DNA from: Xanthobacteraceae bacterium
GTDB lineage: Bacteria > Pseudomonadota > Alphaproteobacteria > Rhizobiales > Xanthobacteraceae
Assembly: GCA_019745775.1 (NCBI GenBank)
Contig: JAIESR010000021.1
Coordinates: 33,420-97,419 of the forward strand
Length of the DNA: 64,000 nucleotides
Direction of reading: 5' to 3'
This document shows positions 28,248-36,358 of the stretch, one piece after another. A program made the position numbers and the translations under genes. The stretch's first letter is position 1. Each line of letters opens with the position of its first letter. Under the pieces are notes generated by a model. That model saw only the letters and a list, made by a program, of their open reading frames with translations, was not told the origin of the DNA and made no database searches.

Positions 28248-29075
28248 GTGTCCGCGCAAGACGAGATCAGACGGATGACCGCACCCGACATCCTCGCGCG
28301 CAAGCGCGGCGAGCCGATCGTGTGCCTGACTTCATATCACGCCCATACGGCACGACTGGTCGACAAGTATTGCGACGTGATCCTGGTCGGGGACTCGCTC
28401 GGCATGGTGATGCACGGGTTCGAGACCACGGTGCCGGTCACCCTCGACATGATGATCCTGCAGGGTCACGCGGTCATGCGCGGCTCCCGGCATGCGCTGG
28501 TGGTGATCGACATGCCGTTCGGGTCCTACGAGCAGTCGAAGGAGCAGGCTTTTGCGTCCTGCGCGCGGGCGATGAAGGAGACGGGCTGCGGTGCGATCAA
28601 GCTCGAAGGCGGTCGCCGCATGGCCGAGACCATCGCGTTCCTGGTGGAGCGTGGCGTGCCAGTCATGGGGCATGTCGGCCTGACGCCGCAGTCGATCAAC
28701 ACCATCGGCTCCTTCCGTGCGCAGGGCCGTGATGAGGCGGATTGGGCGCCGATCGAAGCCGACGCCAAGGCGGTCGCCGATGCGGGCGCCTTTTCGATCG
28801 TGCTCGAAGCGGTCGCGGAACCGCTCGGCCGCAAGATCACCGAGCAGGTCGCGATCCCGACCATCGGAATCGGCGCGAGTCCGGCCTGCGACGGCCAGAT
28901 CCTGGTGCTGGAGGACATGCTGGGCCTGTCGCCACGGGTTCCCAAATTCGTCCGCCGCTACGGGGAACTGGGTCCCGGCATCGAGGCGGCGATTTCGGCC
29001 TATGCCAAGGACGTCCGGTCGCGCGCCTTCCCGGGCCCGGAACATGTTTATCCAATGCGGCGAAAAGACCGTTAG
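28248..29075 (+). CDS. panB: 3-methyl-2-oxobutanoate hydroxymethyltransferase
   Basis: 275 residues. First step of pantothenate synthesis: transfers a hydroxymethyl group from 5,10-methylene-THF to 2-oxoisovalerate, giving ketopantoate. '[11 protein letters not shown]' (metal Asp), 'DMPFGSY', 'KLEGG' and '[14 protein letters not shown]' are the family blocks; '[21 protein letters not shown]' is the closing motif. The GTG at 28248 is used, with AGGCGAGAGG upstream. panC is not in this window, which is common in alphaproteobacteria. Confidence 0.97.
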   Translation: MSAQDEIRRMTAPDILARKRGEPIVCLTSYHAHTARLVDKYCDVILVGDSLGMVMHGFETTVPVTLDMMILQGHAVMRGSRHALVVIDMPFGSYEQSKEQAFASCARAMKETGCGAIKLEGGRRMAETIAFLVERGVPVMGHVGLTPQSINTIGSFRAQGRDEADWAPIEADAKAVADAGAFSIVLEAVAEPLGRKITEQVAIPTIGIGASPACDGQILVLEDMLGLSPRVPKFVRRYGELGPGIEAAISAYAKDVRSRAFPGPEHVYPMRRKDR

Positions 29076-29214
29076 ACTCAGATTTTGGAAGGGGTTACGG
29101 GCGACTTCGCAGATTTTTTGCCTTGCCCGTGCCACATCGATAGGCTAATCGCGCCCCCTGGGTCGCGACCCGAATACGGGCTTGTGAAGGGTAACCGGGG
29201 CGAGGGGTAATTAC

Positions 29215-29871
29215 GTGTCCCACGACGTCTTCCGCGAAGTCGATGAAGAAGTCCGCCGCGAACAGCTGCAGAAGCTGTGGGAGCGGTATCAGTACCTCAT
29301 CATCGGCGTGGTGCTGCTTGTCGTCGTCGGCGTAGGCGGCTGGCGCCTTTATGAGTGGCACCAGACCAGGCTCTCGGCGGAAATCGGCACTCAGTTCGAG
29401 AATGCCATGGCGCTCGCCGAAAGCGGCAAGCATGACGAGGCCGAGAAGATATTCGCGCAGATCGCCGTGAACGGCACGCCGTCCTATCGGGTGCTGGCGC
29501 GCATCCGTCAGGCGGCGCAGCTTGCGGAAAGAAACCCCGCCGCCGCGGCCGAGACTTACAAACAGATTTCCGCCGATAGCGGCGTCGAGCAGGTGCTGCG
29601 TGATCTCGCGGCGCTGCGGGCGGCCGGGCTGCTGATCGACGCCGGCTCGCACGGCGATGCACGCAGGCTGCTTGAGCCTCTGATCCAGCCGGGTCGTGAC
29701 TTCCGTCATGCCGCGCGCGAATTGCTCGCGCTCAATGCCTGGAAATCCGGCGACCGACCGGCCGCGATGAAGTGGTATGCCGCGATTCTGACCGATCCTG
29801 AAGCGCCGTCTGCCTCCCGCGCGCGCGTCGAGATGCTGATGGCGTTGGGCGCCGCAGATGGCAAGAGCTGA
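29215..29871 (+). CDS. inner-membrane TPR protein (YfgM/TPR_21 type)
   Basis: 218 residues. GTG start at 29215 with GGCGAGGGG upstream. A single helix (about residues 27-44, YLIIGVVLLVVVGVGGW) anchors the protein; the rest is periplasmic with TPR helices. The N-terminal 'FREVDEEVRREQLQKLWERY' matches the YfgM family signature. In E. coli YfgM pairs with PpiD and the Sec translocon and sits in yfgM-bamB-der. Here the order is TPR, short lipoprotein, der, so the neighbourhood is preserved except for BamB. Confidence 0.85.
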   Translation: MSHDVFREVDEEVRREQLQKLWERYQYLIIGVVLLVVVGVGGWRLYEWHQTRLSAEIGTQFENAMALAESGKHDEAEKIFAQIAVNGTPSYRVLARIRQAAQLAERNPAAAAETYKQISADSGVEQVLRDLAALRAAGLLIDAGSHGDARRLLEPLIQPGRDFRHAARELLALNAWKSGDRPAAMKWYAAILTDPEAPSASRARVEMLMALGAADGKS

Positions 29872-29880
29872 GGGCAGCCG

Positions 29881-30366
29881 ATGAATCGCATCGCACGCGC
29901 CATTATTGTTTCCGCAGTCCTGGCGCTGCCGCTGGGCGGTTGTGTCAACTTCGATCCCATGGATTGGATGGCCGGCGACTGGTTCTCCAACAAGAAGCCG
30001 TTGCCAGGCGAGCGCAAGGAGCTGTTTCCGGGCGGCGTGCCGGGCGTGTCGCGCGGCGTACCCCCCGATCTCGTGAAGGGCAATCAGGCGGCGGCGCTGC
30101 AGGACCAGCAGGAAGAAGCGCCGCCGGTGCGCCTCGAGGAGCCGAAGGCCAAGCCGAAGCCCAAGGCGAAACCGAAGCCCAGGCCCAAGGTGGTCGAGGC
30201 CGAGCCGGAAAGCAGGCCGACGCCGGTGACGGTGCGCCCGCAGCCGCAAGCCCAGCCACAGCCGCAGCAAGGTGGCGGAGTGCAGTGGCCCGACCCGCCG
30301 GGAACGCAGCGCCCGCAGCGGCAGGGCGGCGGGGTCCAATGGCCTGATCCGCCCGCACCGCGCTGA
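29881..30366 (+). CDS. proline-rich lipoprotein in the BamB position
   Basis: 161 residues. The signal ends LPLGGC with Cys21 as the lipidation site. The mature part has an amphipathic start (NFDPMDWMAGDWFSNKKPLPGERKELFPG, split by charged turns) and then a low-complexity tail: KPKPKAKPKPRPK, QPQAQPQPQ and two copies of QGGGVQWPDPP. It lacks the WD-like/PQQ propeller of BamB. Ten bases separate it from the TPR gene; der starts 111 bp downstream. It may be an outer-membrane or inner-membrane lipoprotein reaching through the periplasm; function is not known. Confidence 0.8.
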   Translation: MNRIARAIIVSAVLALPLGGCVNFDPMDWMAGDWFSNKKPLPGERKELFPGGVPGVSRGVPPDLVKGNQAAALQDQQEEAPPVRLEEPKAKPKPKAKPKPRPKVVEAEPESRPTPVTVRPQPQAQPQPQQGGGVQWPDPPGTQRPQRQGGGVQWPDPPAPR

Positions 30367-30476
30367 TGGGCTGAGGCCGGCTGGTTGCGTTTGCAGGTCG
30401 GGCGGGGCATAGAGCGCTCACGTCCGAGCCGCGCCGATGAAGCTCGGGTCAGCCTCAAAGCCCCCAGGGTCATTCC

Positions 30477-31877
30477 ATGCCTTTCTCGGTCGCCATTGTC
30501 GGACGGCCGAATGTCGGCAAATCCACGCTGTTCAACCGGCTGGTCGGCAAGCGCCTCGCCTTGGTCGACGACCTTCCGGGCGTGACCCGCGACCGGCGCG
30601 AGGGCCGCGCCCGCCTCGGCGATCTCGCATTCATCGCCATCGACACCGCCGGGCTCGAGGATTCGGCGCCCGAGAGTCTTACCGGGCGCATGCAGGCGCA
30701 GACCGAGGCGGCGATCGGCGCCGCCGACGCGATCCTGTTCCTGATCGATGCGCGCACCGGTCCGGTGCCGGTCGATCGTGCGTTCGCCGATCTGGTGCGG
30801 CGCTCCGGCAAGCCGGCGATCCTGGTGGCAAACAAGAGCGAGGGCCGCGCCGCTGAGGCCGGCATCGGTGAAGCGTATGCGCTCGGGCTCGGCGATCCGG
30901 TGCCGATCTCGGCCGAGCACGGCGAAGGTCTTTCCGATCTCTACGACGCGCTGCGCGCGGCGCTGCCCGGCGAAACGGCGCAGCCGGAGGAGCGAAAGGG
31001 ACGACAGAAAAAAGATGAAGCGACCGAGCTTGTCGAGCCGGCGGCAGAGCCGCCGGCAACCATTCGCGTCGCCATCATCGGCCGGCCGAACACCGGCAAG
31101 TCGACGCTGGTCAATCGCCTGCTGGGCGAGGAACGGCTGTTGACCGGCCCGGAAGCCGGCATCACGCGTGACTCGATCGCTGTCGATGTCGATTGGCGCG
31201 GCCGCATGTTCAAATTCCACGACACTGCTGGGCTGCGGCGGCGTTCCCGCATCGAGCAGAAGCTCGAAAAACTGTCGGTCGCCGACGCGATCAACGCCGT
31301 ACGCTTCGCCGAAGTGGTGATCGTGCTGATGGATTCGCAGGCGCCGTTCGAAGAACAGGATCTGCGTATCGCCGACCTCGCCGAGCGCGAAGGCCGGGCG
31401 GTCGTGATCGGCATGAACAAGTGGGACCTGGTCGAGAACCGGCCGGGCGCGATGAAAAAATTGCGCGAAGAGACCGACCACTGGCTGCCGCAGCTCAAGG
31501 GCGTTCCGGTGATCGCGGTGTCGGGGATGACAGGCGCCGGCCTCGACCGCCTGATGCAGGCCGTGATCGACGCGCACGAGGTCTGGAACCGGCGTGCGAC
31601 CACCAGCGCGCTCAATCGCTGGCTCTCCGGCGTGACCTCGGCGCATCCGCCGCCCGCGGTCTCCGGCCGTCGCATCCGGCTCGACTATGTGACCCAGCCG
31701 AAGAGCCGTCCGCCGACCTTCGTGCTGTTCGCGAGCCGCGCCGACAAGGTGCCGGACCAGTACAAGCGCTACCTCGTCAACAGCCTGCGCGAGACCTTCG
31801 ATCTGCCGGGAACGCCGGTGCGTTTGACGCTGCGGGAGAAGGCAAACCCGTACGCCAACAAGAAGAAGAAACGGTGA
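30477..31877 (+). CDS. der: ribosome-assembly GTPase Der (EngA)
   Basis: 466 residues. Two GTPase domains in tandem: GRPNVGKS (residues 8-15) with DTAGL and NKSE (usually NKxD), then GRPNTGKS (about 202-209), DTAGLRRRS, and NKWD. The first domain's NKSE is a familiar variant. The C-terminal KH-like domain ends with a Lys-rich tail ANKKKKR. Der supports late 50S assembly. The ATG follows CCAGGGTCATTCC. The MFS gene follows after 6 bp and may share the transcript. Confidence 0.97.
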   Translation: MPFSVAIVGRPNVGKSTLFNRLVGKRLALVDDLPGVTRDRREGRARLGDLAFIAIDTAGLEDSAPESLTGRMQAQTEAAIGAADAILFLIDARTGPVPVDRAFADLVRRSGKPAILVANKSEGRAAEAGIGEAYALGLGDPVPISAEHGEGLSDLYDALRAALPGETAQPEERKGRQKKDEATELVEPAAEPPATIRVAIIGRPNTGKSTLVNRLLGEERLLTGPEAGITRDSIAVDVDWRGRMFKFHDTAGLRRRSRIEQKLEKLSVADAINAVRFAEVVIVLMDSQAPFEEQDLRIADLAEREGRAVVIGMNKWDLVENRPGAMKKLREETDHWLPQLKGVPVIAVSGMTGAGLDRLMQAVIDAHEVWNRRATTSALNRWLSGVTSAHPPPAVSGRRIRLDYVTQPKSRPPTFVLFASRADKVPDQYKRYLVNSLRETFDLPGTPVRLTLREKANPYANKKKKR

Positions 31878-31883
31878 GGGGAT

Positions 31884-33116
31884 ATGACGGGCACGCCGAT
31901 CCGCCGCGCCGCGTTCACCTTCATCTTCATCACCGTCCTGCTCGACATGCTGGCGCTCGGTATCGTCATCCCGGTGGTGCCGAAGCTCGTGCTCGATTTC
32001 GTCGGTGGCGATGCGGTGAAGGGCGCCGACTATCTCGGGCTGTTCGGCACCGCCTGGGCATTGATGCAGTTCCTGTTCTCTCCGATCCACGGTGCGCTGT
32101 CGGATCGCTTCGGGCGGCGGCCGATCATCCTGCTCTCGAATTTCGGGCTTGGGCTCGACTACATCCTGATGGCGCTGGCACCGACACTGATGTGGCTGTT
32201 CGTCGGCCGGATCATTTCCGGCGTTACGGCGGCGTCGGTCTCGACGGCCTATGCCTATGTCGCCGACGTCGCCGAGCCGGACAGGCGTGCGAAGCTGTTC
32301 GGGATGCTCGGCGTCGCCTTCGGCGCCGGCTTTGTGCTTGGTCCGGCAATGGGCGGCATCGCCGGCAGCTTCGATCCGCGCCTGCCGTTCTGGATTGCGG
32401 CCGGATTGAGCCTGCTCAATGGACTCTACGGGCTGTTCATCCTGCCGGAATCGCTGCCGCCGCAGAAACGCGCGCCGTTCAACTGGCGACGCGCCAATCC
32501 CCTCGGCTCATTGATCCTGCTGCGCTCACATCCGCAATTGCTTGGGCTGGCGGTGGCGATGTTCCTCGTCCATCTCGCGCATTCGAGTCTGCCGAACATC
32601 GGCGTGCTCTACATGATGTACCGCTATAGCTGGGCGGAACACACGGTCGGCTTTGTGATGGCGGTTGTCGGTCTCTGCTCGATGATCGTCCAAGGCGGCC
32701 TGATCGGACCGGCGGTGAAGCATTTCGGCGAGAGCCAGGCGATGTATCTCGGGCTCGCCTTCGGCATCGCCGGCTTTGCGGCGTTCGGCCTCGCGACCAG
32801 CGGGCCCTGGTTCCTCGCCGGCATTCCTATTCTGGCGCTTTGGGGCATCGCCAGCGCTGCGATGCTCGCGCTGATGAGCCGTCGTGTCGGCGAAAGCGAG
32901 CAAGGACAATTGCAGGGCGCGAACGCGAGCATGATGGGCATCGCGAGCCTGATCGGCCCCGGCATCTTCACGCAGTCGTTTGCGCTGTCGATCGGCGCCA
33001 ACGCGGTCATCCACCTGCCGGGCGCGCCGTTCCTGCTCGCCGCCGTCATGCTCGCCGTGTCGCTCGCGGTCGCGGTCTATACCATGCACAAGACCACGCA
33101 GGAGAAGCCTGCATGA
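31884..33116 (+). CDS. TetA-like MFS transporter (DHA1 family)
   Basis: 410 residues with 12 helices. 'LLDMLALGIVIPVVPKL' in TM1, 'GALSDRFGRRPIILLSN' as motif A, and 'FGAGFVLGPAMGGI' as motif C identify a DHA1 antiporter of the tetracycline-resistance type. Substrate is unknown; chromosomal copies next to der are often simply called TCR/Tet MFS transporters. The stop overlaps a downstream ATG (ATGA at 33113-33116) that starts a broken amidohydrolase-like stub. Confidence 0.9.
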   Translation: MTGTPIRRAAFTFIFITVLLDMLALGIVIPVVPKLVLDFVGGDAVKGADYLGLFGTAWALMQFLFSPIHGALSDRFGRRPIILLSNFGLGLDYILMALAPTLMWLFVGRIISGVTAASVSTAYAYVADVAEPDRRAKLFGMLGVAFGAGFVLGPAMGGIAGSFDPRLPFWIAAGLSLLNGLYGLFILPESLPPQKRAPFNWRRANPLGSLILLRSHPQLLGLAVAMFLVHLAHSSLPNIGVLYMMYRYSWAEHTVGFVMAVVGLCSMIVQGGLIGPAVKHFGESQAMYLGLAFGIAGFAAFGLATSGPWFLAGIPILALWGIASAAMLALMSRRVGESEQGQLQGANASMMGIASLIGPGIFTQSFALSIGANAVIHLPGAPFLLAAVMLAVSLAVAVYTMHKTTQEKPA

Positions 33117-33174
33117 TCGTGGATTTCTAGATCCATGTCTGGTCCGAGGAATTCCAGGACACAGGCAGCGCGCA
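33113..33174 (+). pseudogene. remnant of an amidohydrolase N-terminus
   Basis: The ATG overlaps the MFS stop (ATGA). The frame reads MIVDF-stop-IHVWSEEFQDTGSAHYA. Restoring a His at the TAG gives MIVDFHIHVW, the metal-binding HxH start of amidohydrolases. The stub runs straight into the 3' end of the opposite SDR gene at 33175. About 20 codons remain, so this is a weak call based on a short motif and on the tight ATGA coupling. Confidence 0.35.
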
Positions 33175-33915
33175 TTACGCCGGCGGCTGCATCGTCAGCA
33201 GGCGGCCGTGCGTGCAGTCGTAGAGCTTGCCGGTCTCCTGGAACTCCGGCAAACACATCGCCACGATCTTCTCCGCCACCACCTCGGGCGCCTTGACCGA
33301 CATCGGGTCTTCACCCGGCATTGCGGCGGCGCGCATGCGGGTACGAGTGGCGCCCGGATTGAGCAGATTGACGCGCACATTTGTGGTCGCGGTCTCAGCC
33401 GCGTAGGTGCGCGCCAGCGCATTGAGCGCGGCCTTCGAGACGGAATAGGGGCCCCAATAGGCGCGATGGTTGGTGCCGGCGCCTGACGTGACGAACACAA
33501 CGCGGCCGGCGTCCGCCGCACGCAGCAGCGGATCCATGGTGAGGATCAGGTGAAAGTTCGCGGTCACGTTGACCGCGACCGCCTCGTCCCACGCCTTCGG
33601 TTCGACGTGGCCGAGCGGCGACAGCGGCCCGAGCACGCCGCCATTGCCGACCAGCACATCAAGGCGCTGGTAGCGCTCATTCAGCGCCAAGGCGAGGCGG
33701 GCGATGCCGTCGGTGTCGCGCAGGTCGAGCGGCACCAGCGTCGCTGTGCCGCCTTCGGCCTTGACGGCGTCATCGAGCTCTTCGAGCCCGCCGACCGTGC
33801 GCGCCACTGCAACCACATGCGCGCCAGCCCTCGCCAGCGCGACGCCGGTCGCGAAGCCGATGCCACGCGAGGCGCCGGTGAGGAGGGCGATCTTGCCGGA
33901 GAGGGGGCTGGTCAC
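33175..33915 (-). CDS. short-chain dehydrogenase/reductase
   Basis: 246 residues. TGASRGIG (13-20), the altered NGG in place of NNAG ('VLVGNGGVLGP'), Ser in 'VTSGAG' and Tyr-x-x-x-Lys in 'GPYSVSKAAL' give a complete SDR active site. It starts 11 bp after the purF stop on the same strand, an arrangement conserved in Rhizobiales (cvpA-purF-SDR), so it is probably translated with purF. Its substrate is not known; a detox or lipid role would be guesswork. Confidence 0.9.
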   Translation of the reverse strand: MTSPLSGKIALLTGASRGIGFATGVALARAGAHVVAVARTVGGLEELDDAVKAEGGTATLVPLDLRDTDGIARLALALNERYQRLDVLVGNGGVLGPLSPLGHVEPKAWDEAVAVNVTANFHLILTMDPLLRAADAGRVVFVTSGAGTNHRAYWGPYSVSKAALNALARTYAAETATTNVRVNLLNPGATRTRMRAAAMPGEDPMSVKAPEVVAEKIVAMCLPEFQETGKLYDCTHGRLLTMQPPA

Positions 33916-33926
33916 TCGGAAACGGG

Positions 33927-35408
33927 TCAGCTCGCCTCGGCCAGCAGCGAAAGCTGGCGCGGCGTGTGTTCGGTCGCCGACTGGTCGGTCAGGGCCGTCG
34001 GATAGTCGCCGGTGAAGCAGTGGTCGGTGAACTGCGGCCGCGCCGGATCGCGACCCTCGTAGCCCATGGCCCGATAGATGCCGTCGACCGAGAGGAAGGC
34101 GAGCGAGTCCGCGCCGATGAACTGCCGCATGCCCTCGAGGTCGTGGGTGGCGGCTAGGAGCTTGTCGCGCTCCGGCGTGTCGATGCCGTAATAGTCCGGA
34201 TGCGTGATCGGCGGCGACGAGATGCGGAAATGCACTTCCTTGGCCCCGGCGTCCCGCATCATCTGCACGATCTTGGTCGAGGTGGTGCCGCGCACGATCG
34301 AGTCGTCGACCAGCACGATGCGCTTGCCGGCGACCACCGCGCGGTTAGCGCTGTGCTTGAGGCGGACACCGAGCTGGCGGATCTGCTGGGTCGGCTCGAT
34401 GAAGGTGCGGCCGACATAGTGGTTGCGGATGATGCCGAGCTCGTAGGCGATGCCGGATTCCTGCGCGTAGCCGATGGCGGCGGGAACGCCGGAGTCGGGG
34501 ACTGGGATCACCACGTCGGCAGCGGCCGGCGACTCGTGAGCAAGCTGAGCACCCATGGCCTTGCGGACCGCATAGACTGAACGGCCGCCGACAATCGAGT
34601 CCGGGCGCGCGAAATAGATGTACTCGAAGATGCAGGGCCGCGGCGCCATCGGCGGGAAGGGCTTGTGCGAATGCATGCCTTCGTCGTCGAACACGACGAC
34701 TTCGCCGTTCTCCACGTCGCGCACGTATTTTGCGCCGATGATGTCGAGCGCGCAGGTCTCCGACGCGAGGATCGGCGCGCCGTCGAGCTTGCCGATCACC
34801 AGCGGCCGGATGCCGAGCGGGTCGCGGGCGCCGATCAGCTTCTTGTTGGTCAGCGCCACGAACGAGTAGGCGCCTTCGAGCTGGCGCAGGCCTTCGACGA
34901 AACGGTCGATGAAGCGGTTCTTCCGCGCCTTCGCCACCAGATGCAGGATCACCTCGGTGTCGGAGGTCGACTGCATGATGGCGCCTTCGTGCACGAGCTG
35001 GCGCCGCAGCGTGAGGCCGTTGGTCAGGTTGCCGTTGTGGCCGACGGCGAAGCCGCCACCGTCGAGCTCGGCGAACAACGGCTGCACGTTGCGCAGGATG
35101 GTCTCGCCGGTGGTCGAATAGCGCACATGGCCCATGGCCGACATGCCGGGGAGGCGGTCGATCACCTCGCGGCGGGAGAAGTTGTCGCCGACGAGGCCCA
35201 TGCGGCGCTCGGAATGGAACCGCTTGCTGTCGAAGGACACGATGCCGGCCGCTTCCTGGCCGCGGTGCTGAAGGGCGTGCAGGCCGAGCGCGGTGATCGC
35301 CGCTGCGTCGGGATGGCCGAAGATCCCGAACACCCCGCATTCCTCGCGTAGCCGGTCGCCGTCAAGATCGGACGGCACGGCGGCGGCGGTTTCGGTCGAC
35401 TGGCTCAT
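33927..35408 (-). CDS. purF: amidophosphoribosyltransferase
   Basis: 493 residues from the ATG at 35408. First committed step of purine synthesis (PRPP plus glutamine to phosphoribosylamine). Cys24 in REECGVFG is the glutaminase nucleophile after an expected propeptide of 23 residues. 'VLVDDSIVRGTT' is the PRPP loop. Cysteines that hold the [4Fe-4S] cluster in the B. subtilis enzyme are partly missing: the site after SSPPITHP is Asp, and near the C-terminus only one Cys (TDHCFTG) is seen, so a cluster is unlikely. The start at 35480 is rejected. Confidence 0.97.
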   Translation of the reverse strand: MSQSTETAAAVPSDLDGDRLREECGVFGIFGHPDAAAITALGLHALQHRGQEAAGIVSFDSKRFHSERRMGLVGDNFSRREVIDRLPGMSAMGHVRYSTTGETILRNVQPLFAELDGGGFAVGHNGNLTNGLTLRRQLVHEGAIMQSTSDTEVILHLVAKARKNRFIDRFVEGLRQLEGAYSFVALTNKKLIGARDPLGIRPLVIGKLDGAPILASETCALDIIGAKYVRDVENGEVVVFDDEGMHSHKPFPPMAPRPCIFEYIYFARPDSIVGGRSVYAVRKAMGAQLAHESPAAADVVIPVPDSGVPAAIGYAQESGIAYELGIIRNHYVGRTFIEPTQQIRQLGVRLKHSANRAVVAGKRIVLVDDSIVRGTTSTKIVQMMRDAGAKEVHFRISSPPITHPDYYGIDTPERDKLLAATHDLEGMRQFIGADSLAFLSVDGIYRAMGYEGRDPARPQFTDHCFTGDYPTALTDQSATEHTPRQLSLLAEAS

Positions 35409-35436
35409 CGCGGGATCGTCGCCTTTCCAGGTTCCG

Positions 35437-36000
35437 TCAAGACCGTTGCTCGGGCGGAGCATCGGCCGGCTCGCCTTCATCCGGCTTGGGACGCTTCAAC
35501 CGCTTTAAGATGGTGCTCTCGGGGTCGTCCGGCAACATCGAGATCAGCCAGTCCCCAGTCGATTGCAGCACCACCCGGGACTTGGCATTGGCAACCCAGG
35601 ACGGCTGCGTGCGCGGCGGCACCAGCCAGGCGAAGAACAGGAAGGCCACCACCACGATGATCAACCCCCGGGCCAGCCCGAACAGGAAGCCGAGCGTGCG
35701 GTCGAGTGCGCCGACCCGGCTGTCGAGCACCATGTCGGAGAATCGGACGGTGATGATCGACACGATCAAGAGTGTGCCGAGGAAGGTTCCGCCGATCACC
35801 GCGCCGGCCGCGATGATGTCGTTGTTGAAATAGGTCTTGGCGTAGGGGAGCAGACGCGAATAGGCGTAAAGCGTCGCTACCGCCGCGATCACCCAGGCGG
35901 CGATCGACAGGATCTCGCGCATGAAGCCGCGGATCATGGCCAACAGGGCCGATACCAGCATGACGCCAATCAGGATGAAGTCGAGGAGCGTGATCGGCAT
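35437..36000 (-). CDS. cvpA: CvpA family membrane protein
   Basis: 187 residues from the ATG at 36000. Four helices: 'LLDFILIGVMLVSALLAMIRG', 'ILSIAAWVIAAVATLYAY', 'AAGAVIGGTFLGTLLIVSI' and 'LGFLFGLARGLIIVVVAFLFFAW'. CvpA is needed for colicin V production in E. coli and affects envelope stress. Here it precedes purF by 28 bp, as in many bacteria. Upstream starts (36021, 36213) are open but lack helix or signal features. A perfect palindrome (36023-36042) lies just before the start. Confidence 0.9.
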   Translation of the reverse strand: MPITLLDFILIGVMLVSALLAMIRGFMREILSIAAWVIAAVATLYAYSRLLPYAKTYFNNDIIAAGAVIGGTFLGTLLIVSIITVRFSDMVLDSRVGALDRTLGFLFGLARGLIIVVVAFLFFAWLVPPRTQPSWVANAKSRVVLQSTGDWLISMLPDDPESTILKRLKRPKPDEGEPADAPPEQRS

Positions 36001-36358
36001 GTCGAACTTTCGTTCCTCCATCCCTGCGGAGCGTTCCGCAGGACGAATCGCGCTCCTGGGACGCCTAGCTGACCGCTCCCGCGCGAGGGCGGCAAGGCCC
36101 GGCCGGCGTCGTCCCAACCATTTAGTTTTCCTGCCCAATTTGACGGCTGGCGCAGGCTGCCGGATGGCCGCTCCGGACGGCTGCTGTATAGCCGCCGCCG
36201 GTTCCGCCGTCACCCGTCTTAATCGTTAAATCCAGGCGTTCCTGGGCGATCGTTACCAAAGGGGTACGGGCGTCATCTCCTTCCGGCTGGATCACGATTT
36301 CGATGCAATTGCCGAGGCAAATGCGGGCGCCGACGGGGCGCCTGAGGGAAGAGTATCC
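36001..36358. other. divergent promoter region between cvpA and serpin gene
   Basis: 358 bases with no credible gene. It contains the palindrome at 36023-36042 next to cvpA and an AT-richer stretch at about 36120-36240 that probably holds promoters. Nothing else stands out. Confidence 0.5.
36023..36042. promoter_or_regulatory. palindrome at the cvpA 5' end
   Basis: CCTGCGGA-GCGT-TCCGCAGG, perfect 8-base arms, 22 bp upstream of the cvpA ATG. It overlaps the expected leader, so it could be an operator or an RNA hairpin affecting cvpA-purF-SDR expression. It does not match the enterobacterial PurR consensus. Confidence 0.4.

Noticed and set aside
26388..28259. A 623-codon open frame on the minus strand opposite the NHL and NnrU genes
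   Set aside because: Same effect; it spans two real genes and the gap between them, and its translation has no domain character.
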